54,323 bases of DNA from W0P28-013 sp963659365 (GTDB lineage Bacteria > Bacteroidota > Bacteroidia > Bacteroidales > Paludibacteraceae). The notes beneath the pieces are model-generated. The model had not been told where the DNA came from. It saw only the letters and a program-made list of their open reading frames with translations, and made no database searches. The stretch covers positions 1-54,323 of the forward strand of contig CAVKTI010000008.1 of the NCBI GenBank assembly GCA_963659365.1, in the 5' to 3' direction. Both the position numbers and the translations under genes were made by a program. This document shows positions 43,858 through 50,621 of this stretch, piece by piece (the first letter of the stretch is position 1; every line of letters starts with the position of its first letter).

Positions 43858-43968
43858 TAAGTTTTTGGTTGTTATTTCAAATTGGGGCGGTGAGCCTGTC
43901 GAACCGCAAATCTTCAAATCTTCAAATAATTAAATAATTGAATAATTAAGTAATTGGGAATTAGTTAA

Positions 43969-44829
43969 TTAGAAAACTACATAATCTGTTGGATTGATGG
44001 GCATTCCTTGGTGCCAAATTTCGAAATGCAGGTACGGTTTTGGCACTTCGGATTGCTGGGCGTTGCGCACAAAACCGATGGCTTCGCCAGCATGCACTTT
44101 GTCGCCTGCCGATTTCAGCACTTGACCGCAATTTTTGTAAAATGTCAGATAGTTGTCGGTGTGCTGAATGCCGATGATGTAGCCATTGTCGAGCGAATAA
44201 TCGACAAACATCACCGTGCCATCGAGTGCGGTCAGCACCACTTCGTCGGACGAGGTGGCCACATCTACGCCCAAGTGGCGCGTTTCGGGGTCGAAAGCAC
44301 GAATCGACACGCCTTTCACTGGTTTGATAAATACCTGTGCCACAGTGTTTTGCGGTGTTTCGAGTGCGCCAAGGTTGTAACGCTCGACCTGCTCAAAGTC
44401 GTTGCAAAATTCGGTTTCGCGTTTCGATTTATCGAGCGAGAGCGATTTCCAGTCGGTCATCGTCAGCGAATCGGTGTTGATGGTGTCGGGCGAGATGTCG
44501 CCAGCCACAATGTTTTTGATGACGGCGAGTTGCATCTCTTGCAGTGCCAACTGTTCGCGCAACGAATCGACAAACAGCACCTGTTCCACCAAATCGGTAC
44601 GAATCGAGGCATCGCTGTAGCCGGGCAAATAGTGTTTGATGGGCGTGAGAAAAATTATCAGCGACAGCAGCACAAACGACACAATGCCAAAAGTGCAGAC
44701 GATGAGAAACACCGACAGCCGCGACAATCGCACATGAAATGTTTCGGCCAGCGTGTTTTCGTTCAGTATCGACATGCGGTAGCGAAACCGCATTTTGTTC
44801 CAAAAATTTTTCTTCTTCGGTGCCATCAC
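43969..44829 (-). CDS. M23 family peptidase-like membrane protein
   Basis: 286 residues. One N-terminal membrane span (about 37-62, SVFLIVCTFGIVSFVLLSLI), a periplasmic coiled-coil stretch, and a C-terminal M23/LytM domain (about 170-286). The first zinc motif is seen as RHLGVDVATSSDEVVLTALD. The second is PYLHFEIWHQG, where most active members have HxH, so the first His of that motif is Tyr here. It may therefore be an activator of another cell-wall hydrolase rather than an enzyme; this is inference. It starts 11 bases after folA ends on the same strand. Confidence 0.85.
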   Translation of the reverse strand: MMAPKKKNFWNKMRFRYRMSILNENTLAETFHVRLSRLSVFLIVCTFGIVSFVLLSLIIFLTPIKHYLPGYSDASIRTDLVEQVLFVDSLREQLALQEMQLAVIKNIVAGDISPDTINTDSLTMTDWKSLSLDKSKRETEFCNDFEQVERYNLGALETPQNTVAQVFIKPVKGVSIRAFDPETRHLGVDVATSSDEVVLTALDGTVMFVDYSLDNGYIIGIQHTDNYLTFYKNCGQVLKSAGDKVHAGEAIGFVRNAQQSEVPKPYLHFEIWHQGMPINPTDYVVF

Positions 44830-44839
44830 AAAATCGGTG

Positions 44840-45346
44840 TTATGCGTTGTCTATCAGAGTTTTACGGCGTTTGTAGGTAACGAATGCAAATTCAAGTCCT
44901 GTGGTTTCGTCGCGCTGGCGTTCCGACTGCGCCACCGCCTCCCAAATGGTTTCGTCGATGGTAGGGAAAAAGGTGTCGGCCTCGAAATCGCGATAAACCC
45001 AAGTGATGTGCAGCGTGTCGGCCAGCGGCATAAATTGGCGGTAGATGCTGCCGCCGCCGATGACGAAATTCTCCTCGTCGGGGCGACAGAGCCGCGCCGC
45101 CTCGTCGATGCTGTGCGCCATTTCGCAGCCGTCGAATTGTAGGTCGGCCTTGTCGGTGATGACGATGTTGCGGCGGTTGGGCAGCGGTCGGCGTGGCAGC
45201 GACAAAAATGTGCGTTCGCCCATAATCACAGTGCGTCCCGTGGTCAGTTGCTTGAAATGTTTGAGGTCGGCAGGCAGGTGCCACAACAGGTCGTTGTTTT
45301 TGCCGATGGCCAAATTTTGCGCTATGGCGACGATGATTGAAATCAT
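44840..45346 (-). CDS. folA: Dihydrofolate reductase
   Basis: 168 residues. It reduces dihydrofolate to tetrahydrofolate with NADPH. Visible are MISIIVAIAQNLAIGKNNDLLWHLPADLK (start and active-site WHLPADL, with the acidic residue), TVIMGERTFLSLPRRPLPNR and FVIGGGSIYRQFMPLAD. Length is typical. thyA, its frequent partner, is not adjacent. The product serves glyA and folD, also in the window. Confidence 0.96.
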   Translation of the reverse strand: MISIIVAIAQNLAIGKNNDLLWHLPADLKHFKQLTTGRTVIMGERTFLSLPRRPLPNRRNIVITDKADLQFDGCEMAHSIDEAARLCRPDEENFVIGGGSIYRQFMPLADTLHITWVYRDFEADTFFPTIDETIWEAVAQSERQRDETTGLEFAFVTYKRRKTLIDNA

Positions 45347-45442
45347 TTTCTATTTTTTAGGGGGATTTCTATAAATTTCTGGTTTCTAATTTCCTATTGT
45401 TCAATAATTACATTTGAAATTCTGAAATTTGAAATTTGTCAT

Positions 45443-45456
45443 TGCGGTTTCGCCGC
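45443..45456 (-). repeat. Family C hairpin, variant
   Basis: TGCGGTTTCGCCGCA-type palindrome with CACTTCTCACT on the gene side. A second hairpin GGGAAT-TTATAGAG-ATTCCC (45485-45504) lies between it and the stop of the zinc peptidase gene, probably its terminator. Confidence 0.7.
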
Positions 45457-45511
45457 ACCACTTCTCACTCTTCTTGTGATAATCGGGAATTTATAGAGAT
45501 TCCCTTAACGA

Positions 45512-46186
45512 TTAGTCCCTGCGACTGGCATAAACCATGATGTAATAAAAGAGTGTAGCCAGCGAGCCGAGTGCAGCCACCACATATGTGTAAGCGGCGG
45601 CGCGCAGTGCGTCTTCGGCTTGCGGGTGCGTTTCGTAATTGGTGATGCCAGCGTTGTTGAGCCACAAAAGCGCGCGTTTGCTGGCGTTGATTTCGACGGG
45701 CAGCGTAACAAAACTGAAGAGCGTTGTGAGCGCAAACAGCACAATGCCCGCCAGCATCAGTTGCGGAAATGTGTTGAGAAAAATCATGCCAGCCAGCAAA
45801 ATCCACGACACATATTTGGCCGAAAAATTGACCGCAGGCACCAATGCCGACCGCATTTTGAGCGGTGCGTAGCCGTAGGCGTGCTGCACTGCGTGTCCGC
45901 ATTCGTGGGCGGCCACGGCGGCGGCTGCCACGCTGCACGAGTTGTAAACGCTCTCGCTCAAGTTCACGGTTTTGTCCGTTGGGTTGTAGTGGTCGGTGAG
46001 CAGACCGTTGGTGGCGCGCACGGTTACATCGGTTATGCCGTTGTCGGCCAGCATTTTACGCGCCACATCTGCGCCCGTCAAGCCGCTCGGCAACTCGATT
46101 TTAGAGTATTTTTTGAATTTTGAATCAAGCGATTTTTGCACGATCCAACTCAATAGTGCGACAACGACAAAAATAATCCATGCCAT
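45512..46186 (-). CDS. Membrane zinc metallopeptidase, YugP/DUF2268-like neutral protease family
   Basis: 224 residues. An N-terminal span (MAWIIFVVVALLSWIV), the zinc motif AAHECGHAVQHAYGY near residue 96 (HExxH), then further hydrophobic segments (VSWILLAGMIFLNTFPQLML; GIVLFALTTLFSFVTLPVEI). This is the pattern of the putative neutral zinc metallopeptidase (YugP) family. The substrate is unknown. The last residues (MVYASRRD) follow a membrane segment. It is a single gene with its own terminator hairpin. Confidence 0.88.
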   Translation of the reverse strand: MAWIIFVVVALLSWIVQKSLDSKFKKYSKIELPSGLTGADVARKMLADNGITDVTVRATNGLLTDHYNPTDKTVNLSESVYNSCSVAAAAVAAHECGHAVQHAYGYAPLKMRSALVPAVNFSAKYVSWILLAGMIFLNTFPQLMLAGIVLFALTTLFSFVTLPVEINASKRALLWLNNAGITNYETHPQAEDALRAAAYTYVVAALGSLATLFYYIMVYASRRD

Positions 46187-46377
46187 AGTTTAGTTGAAAG
46201 TTAAAAAGTTTATAAAGTTTATAAAGTTTGTAAAGTGAAAAGTGTATAAAGTCTATAAAGTGGAAAGTGTGTAAAGTGGAAAGTAATTTCAGGTTTCAAG
46301 TTGTTTTGGTTTTAGTCATTGTCATAATTGTCAATTATCAATTATCCATTGTCAATTGTCAATTATTTTCGTCTATG

Positions 46378-46437
46378 CTCTATCTTCTATGCTCTTAAAA
46401 TCTTTCTTGCTACTTGTATCTTGCTACTTGCTACTAC
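46378..46437 (-). repeat. Family E word at the 3' end of fur
   Basis: On the minus strand it reads AGTAGCAAGTAGCAAG..CAAG then AAGATTTTAAGAGCATAGAA, ending in AGAGCATAGAC. The same module follows the rightward genes ending at 8043, 18927 and, in shortened form, 22965, always downstream of a gene and in the same sense. Confidence 0.75.
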
Positions 46438-46456
46438 TAACAATTATTGTGCCAAT

Positions 46457-46912
46457 TTAGCGTTTGAGTTTTTTCGCGCATTTTTTGCAGTAGCCATAGA
46501 GGTAGAGCGTGTAGTGCGTCGGTACGAAGGCCGAAAATGTGCGGTATTGTATGGCGCGCCGTATTTTCTGATCCGAAAATTCGCTCACTGCGCCGCACCC
46601 GATGCAGATGCGGTGGTGATGCGTGGCACTGCTGGTTATCTTTTCGTATTCGGTGTGCTGCGAATCGAACTGGTGCTTGACCACCAAACGGCACGCGACC
46701 AGCAGTTCGAGCGTGTTGTAAACCGTGGCGCGGCTCACACGAAACTCTTGCGTGGCGAGTTCCACCAGCGCATCGGCCGAAAAGTGCGACGGCTGCGCAT
46801 AGACCAACTCCAACAGACTGAAACGCTCTTGCGTGCGGCGTAAGTGCTTCTGTTTCAGATAGTCGGCCAAAATTTTGGTCGCTTGTTTTATCTCCTCTTC
46901 GGCGGACAACAT
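46457..46912 (-). CDS. Fur family metalloregulator
   Basis: 151 residues. The winged-helix N-terminus (about 15-80) contains RRTQERFSLLELVYAQPSHFS, the recognition helix region VSRATVYNTLELLVACRLV, then the dimerisation half with metal ligands HHHRICIGCGAVSEF and the C-terminal GYCKKCAKK. The two CxxC pairs would hold the structural zinc. Whether it senses iron, zinc or peroxide cannot be decided. It follows gldB by 15 bases; a perfect Fur-like operator precedes gldB (47942-47960), so autoregulation is likely. Confidence 0.92.
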   Translation of the reverse strand: MLSAEEEIKQATKILADYLKQKHLRRTQERFSLLELVYAQPSHFSADALVELATQEFRVSRATVYNTLELLVACRLVVKHQFDSQHTEYEKITSSATHHHRICIGCGAVSEFSDQKIRRAIQYRTFSAFVPTHYTLYLYGYCKKCAKKLKR

Positions 46913-46927
46913 CGTTTTTCGGTCGGT

Positions 46928-47938
46928 TTATGGGTTGTATTTTGCGTCGCGCACGATTTCGTCTTCGGGGCGCAACATCAGTTCGCGTGGCGACACATCG
47001 CGGTGCGTACGCATATATTTTTCGACGATTTGCCAGCCAACCCATGCGCCAGCGCGTCCGGGCGACTGTTGCGTGAAAGGTTTTGTAAACGGCGCATCGT
47101 TCAAGTATTTGATGCGTATGGTGGCATCGCGGCTAAATAGGTGCCGACTGCCAACGAGCGTCATCCACATATCGTGTTCGTATTTGCGGCACCACTCCCA
47201 CTGTTCGGGCGTGTAGCCCATCAGCAGCGATTCAGGCAGTTCGGGCAGCAGCACCGAGGCGGTGTAGAGTATTTTTCCGCGGTAAATCATCTCCTCCTGA
47301 AGTTCGCCCGTTCGTGGTGTGAACGGAAATTCGCTCAACAGCCACGCGGTAACATAGTCAGGTACCAACTTTTCGGGGCGCATATTTTGCCGCAGGTAGT
47401 TGTATATGCCAACGCTCTCGTAGAGCGGATAGTCGCTGCCCATGTAGTTGTCGATGCTGCCCGAAACGAACCCATCGCCCACCACCATGCTTTGGTTCAA
47501 GCCCGAAATGTGGGCGTAGAGGCGTGGCGTGGTGCGGTCGGGAAAGAAATAGCGCACACGGCGAAACGCCTCGGTGAGCGTCGCCTCGTAACTGCGCATA
47601 TCGGTGAAATGTGCCAGCGCATCGGTGTAGAGTTGCGCCACAGCCGTGTCGGCAAAAAAGCGTTCGAGCGTGTAGGTGGTGAGCGTGTCGCCCACCGAGC
47701 CAAATTCCACCACGCGTTCGAGATAGATGGGCGTGATGTCGGGATAGTGCGCTGCTAATGTGTCGATGGCAGTGGGCAGATTGGTGCGGTCGAGTGTCCA
47801 CAGTGCGCTGTCGAACCGCCCGATGTGTACCTCCAAATCGATACCGCGCGTGTCGGCCGTGCGTTTGGCGCGTCCGCACCCCGCAAAAGTCAGCAGTGCC
47901 GCCGCAAAAATTGTTATAACAAGTGTGCGTTTCATCAT
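46928..47938 (-). CDS. gldB: GldB-like lipoprotein
   Basis: 336 residues. Lipobox FAGC at residues 18-21 (MMKRTLVITIFAAALLTFAGCGRA). The body matches GldB as I know it: VHIGRFDSALW, LPTAIDTLAAHYPDITPIYL, the zinc-protease-like C-terminal half (DYVTAWLLSEFPFTP; LQEEMIYRGKILYTASVLLP) and the tail GAWVGWQIVEKYM. GldB is required for gliding in Flavobacterium, but homologues are kept in many non-gliding Bacteroidetes where they probably serve the envelope. The first gene of a two-gene operon with the Fur-like regulator. ATG 47935 is an equally possible start. Confidence 0.88.
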   Translation of the reverse strand: MMKRTLVITIFAAALLTFAGCGRAKRTADTRGIDLEVHIGRFDSALWTLDRTNLPTAIDTLAAHYPDITPIYLERVVEFGSVGDTLTTYTLERFFADTAVAQLYTDALAHFTDMRSYEATLTEAFRRVRYFFPDRTTPRLYAHISGLNQSMVVGDGFVSGSIDNYMGSDYPLYESVGIYNYLRQNMRPEKLVPDYVTAWLLSEFPFTPRTGELQEEMIYRGKILYTASVLLPELPESLLMGYTPEQWEWCRKYEHDMWMTLVGSRHLFSRDATIRIKYLNDAPFTKPFTQQSPGRAGAWVGWQIVEKYMRTHRDVSPRELMLRPEDEIVRDAKYNP

Positions 47939-47941
47939 CTA

Positions 47942-47960
47942 ATTTAGACTCAGTCTAAAT
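47942..47960. promoter_or_regulatory. Perfect 9-1-9 Fur-like operator
   Basis: ATTTAGACT-C-AGTCTAAAT, a perfect 19-bp palindrome with the 9-1-9 geometry of Fur boxes. It lies between the -7 element (47975-47983) and the gldB start (47938), so a bound regulator would block early transcription. The Fur-family gene is the second gene of the same operon. Confidence 0.7.
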
Positions 47961-47974
47961 AACCGTTTCGACTT

Positions 47975-47983
47975 GCAAAGATA
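47975..47983 (-). promoter_or_regulatory. Bacteroidetes -7 element for gldB-fur
   Basis: Minus strand TATCTTTGC, 37 bases upstream of the gldB ATG; the predicted start site near 47967 falls just before the operator. Confidence 0.65.
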
Positions 47984-48015
47984 CAAAAATTAGTTGAAAG
48001 TGTATAAAGTAAAAA

Positions 48016-48120
48016 GTAGGGGCGCACCGAGTGCGTCCGAACGCTTCAACGCTTCAACAAATAAACATAGAAACAGCGCGATGCCAAGAAACAAAAATTG
48101 CAACAGCAATTTTGAGAAAC
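48016..48120. repeat. Families B, D and A in tandem next to folD
   Basis: Family B (48016-48039, GTAGGGGCGCACCGAGTGCG then TCCG), a cgcttcaacgcttcaac word, a degenerate family D copy (48070-48092) and family A (48089-48120). Family A touches the folD stop: the TAG is read from the sequence adjoining GTTTCTCAAAATTGC. Confidence 0.8.
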
Positions 48121-49004
48121 TAGAAATCCAAGAACTGCTGCTGTGCCGCTTGCAGGGTGTTGCGCATGAGTGCGGCGATGGTCATGGGACCGACACCGCC
48201 AGGCACGGGCGTGATGTAGGCGCATTTGGGGGCGACTTGCGCAAAATCGACATCGCCTACAAGGCGATAACCGTTTTTGGCGGTGGGGTCGGGCAAGCGC
48301 GTTATGCCAACATCGATAACGGTAGCGCCCTCTTTTACCATGTCGGCGGTAACAAAGCGTGGTTGTCCGATGGCGGCGATGAGTATGTCGGCAGTACGGC
48401 AGATGTCGGCGATGTTGTGCGTGTGGCTGTGGCAGAGCGTTACAGTGGCGTTGCCGTCGGGTGTTTTGCGCGAAAGCAGCGTGGCGACAGGGCGTCCAAC
48501 AATGTTGCTGCGCCCGATAACGACGCAGTGGCGGCCGTCGGTTTCGATGTTGTAACGGCGCAGCAGTTCCACAATGCCCGACGGCGTAGCCGCCACAAAG
48601 GCAGGCAGTCCAAGACTGGCGCGCCCCACATTGATGGGGTGAAAGCCGTCCACATCTTTGTGCGGGTCGATGGCTTCGATTATTTTTTGCGGCACAATGT
48701 GCTGTGGCAGAGGCAGTTGCACAAGTATGCCATCGATGGCGGGATTGGCGTTGAGCGTGGCGATGTGTTGCAGCAGTTCGGCCTCGGTGCAGTCGCTTTC
48801 GAGCCGAATATCGGTCGTGTCGAAACCGCAGCGTTGGCAGGCTTTAATCTTGTTTGCCACATAGGTTTCGCTTGCGCCGTCGTGCCCCACAAGTATAGTG
48901 GCGAGGTGCGGCGGTCGTGCGCCATTGGCACGCATCTGCGCCACCTCGTCGGCGATCTCGGTCTTAATCTGCTCCGCAATCTGTTTCCCGTCGATTATTG
49001 GCAT
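48120..49004 (-). CDS. folD: Bifunctional methylenetetrahydrofolate dehydrogenase/cyclohydrolase
   Basis: 294 residues. It oxidises methylene-THF to methenyl-THF and hydrolyses it to 10-formyl-THF. Family signatures: ATILVGHDGASETYVANKIK (with the catalytic YxxxK), GILVQLPLPQHI, DVDGFHPINVGR, VVIGRSNIVGRPVATLLSRK and the C-terminal TPVPGGVGPMTIAALMRNT. Length is standard. The stop abuts a family A repeat. With glyA and folA it covers the one-carbon cycle, though none of the three are adjacent. Confidence 0.97.
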   Translation of the reverse strand: MPIIDGKQIAEQIKTEIADEVAQMRANGARPPHLATILVGHDGASETYVANKIKACQRCGFDTTDIRLESDCTEAELLQHIATLNANPAIDGILVQLPLPQHIVPQKIIEAIDPHKDVDGFHPINVGRASLGLPAFVAATPSGIVELLRRYNIETDGRHCVVIGRSNIVGRPVATLLSRKTPDGNATVTLCHSHTHNIADICRTADILIAAIGQPRFVTADMVKEGATVIDVGITRLPDPTAKNGYRLVGDVDFAQVAPKCAYITPVPGGVGPMTIAALMRNTLQAAQQQFLDF

Positions 49005-49076
49005 TGTGTTTGCATTTCAGATTTCAAATTTCAGAATTTCAAATTATCGTTGAAGCGTTTAATCGTTGAATTGTTT

Positions 49077-49100
49077 CGGACGCATGCGGTGCGTCCCTAC
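49077..49100. repeat. Family B palindrome
   Basis: CGGACGCATGCGGTGCGTCC then CTAC, in the 137-bp spacer between ffh and folD, preceded by gttgaagcgtttaatcgttg. Confidence 0.85.
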
Positions 49101-49141
49101 TTTCACACTTTTATACTTTCTCACCCTCTCACTAAAAAAAA

Positions 49142-50449
49142 TTACTTTCTCACCTTAAAATTCCGCTGTTGCACCATGCGCATCATTTTGCTCATTTGGT
49201 CGAACTGTTTTACGAGTCGGTTCACCTCTACGATGCCACGTCCCGAGCCTTTGGCAATGCGGTTTTTGCGGCTGCCGTTGAGCAGGGCTGGATTGGCGCG
49301 CTCGGCTGGGGTCATCGACTGTATGATGGCTTCGATGCCGACAAAGGCGTTGTCGTCGATATCGACATCTTTCAGGGCTTTGCCCACGCCCGGAATCATC
49401 GAGGCGACATCTTTCAGGTTACCCATCTTTTTTATCTGCTGTAATTGCCCCATGAAATCGTTGAAATCGAACCGATTTTTGGCAATCTTTTTGGCGATTC
49501 GGCGCGCTTCGGCTTCGTCGTACTGCTCTTGTGCGCGTTCGACGAGCGACACAATGTCGCCCATGCCGAGAATGCGGTCGGCCATGCGCTGCGGATGAAA
49601 TAGGTCGATGGCTTCCATCTTTTCGCCCGTTCCGACAAATTTTATCGGTTTGTTCACCACTGTGCGAATCGAAAGTGCCGCACCGCCGCGCGTGTCGCCG
49701 TCGAGTTTGGTGAGTACCACGCCGTCGAAATCGAGGCGGTCGTTGAACTCTTTGGCGGTGTTCACGGCATCTTGACCCGTCATCGCATCGACCACAAAGA
49801 GCGTCTCTTGCGGTGCAATGGCTTTTTTGATGGCTTCGATTTCGTTCATCATCTGTTCGTCCACCGCCAAGCGTCCCGCCGTGTCGATAATAACGATGTC
49901 GCGACCGTCTTTTTTCGCCTGTTTTACAGCGTTTTGCGCTATCTCGACAGGATTTTTGCAGTCGGGTTCGCTATACACTGGCACGCCAATCTGTTCGCCC
50001 ACCACGCGCAGTTGCTCGATGGCCGCAGGGCGATAGACATCGCAAGCCACAAGCAGCGGATTTTTGCCGCGTTTGTGCTTGAGCATATTGGCCAACTTGC
50101 CCGAAAAAGTGGTTTTGCCCGAGCCTTGCAAACCCGACATCAGAATGACGGCGGGCGAGCCTTTGGTGTTGATTTCGACATGTTCGCCGCCCATGAGTTG
50201 CGCCAATTCGTCGTGCACAATTTTCACCATCATCTCGTTGGGCTTCACCGCGAGCAGCACATTTTGGCCGAGTGCTTTGGCTTTCACCTCATCAGTAAAG
50301 GACTTGGCGACCTTGTAGTTCACATCGGCGTCGAGCAGTGCCTTGCGCACCTCTTTGAGCGTTTCGGCAACATTTATTTCGGTAATTTTTCCCTGACCTT
50401 TCAGTATTTTGAACGACCGTTCGAGGCGTTCGCTTAAATTTTCAAACAT
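49142..50449 (-). CDS. ffh: Signal recognition particle protein Ffh
   Basis: 435 residues. GTPase that, with SRP RNA, targets nascent membrane proteins. N domain (1-85), then the G domain with GLQGSGKTTFSGKLA (G1), DVYRPAAIEQLRVV, DTAGRLAVDEQMM (G3) and TKLDGDTRGGAALSI (G4 and neighbouring motif). The M domain (about 300-435) is Met-rich (FNDFMGQLQQIKKMGNL; QFDQMSKMMRMVQQ). The last residues KVRK come from a GTGAGAAAG spacer word. The SRP RNA gene itself is not visible in the window. Confidence 0.97.
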   Translation of the reverse strand: MFENLSERLERSFKILKGQGKITEINVAETLKEVRKALLDADVNYKVAKSFTDEVKAKALGQNVLLAVKPNEMMVKIVHDELAQLMGGEHVEINTKGSPAVILMSGLQGSGKTTFSGKLANMLKHKRGKNPLLVACDVYRPAAIEQLRVVGEQIGVPVYSEPDCKNPVEIAQNAVKQAKKDGRDIVIIDTAGRLAVDEQMMNEIEAIKKAIAPQETLFVVDAMTGQDAVNTAKEFNDRLDFDGVVLTKLDGDTRGGAALSIRTVVNKPIKFVGTGEKMEAIDLFHPQRMADRILGMGDIVSLVERAQEQYDEAEARRIAKKIAKNRFDFNDFMGQLQQIKKMGNLKDVASMIPGVGKALKDVDIDDNAFVGIEAIIQSMTPAERANPALLNGSRKNRIAKGSGRGIVEVNRLVKQFDQMSKMMRMVQQRNFKVRK

Positions 50450-50549
50450 AGCAGAATTTTAGATTTCAGATTTCAGAATTTCAAATTTCAGATTGCGCGG
50501 CGCGCTGTTTCTGTGTTTATTTGTTGAAGCGTTGAAGCGTTTAATCGTT

Positions 50550-50573
50550 CGGACGCACTCGGTGCGTCCCTAC
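50550..50573. repeat. Family B palindrome
   Basis: CGGACGCACTCGGTGCGTCC then CTAC, the most symmetrical copy (arms GGACGCAC/GTGCGTCC, loop TCG). Confidence 0.9.
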
Positions 50574-50621
50574 TTTTCACTTTTCACTTTTCACTTTATA
50601 CACTTTCGTACTTTCAAACTT

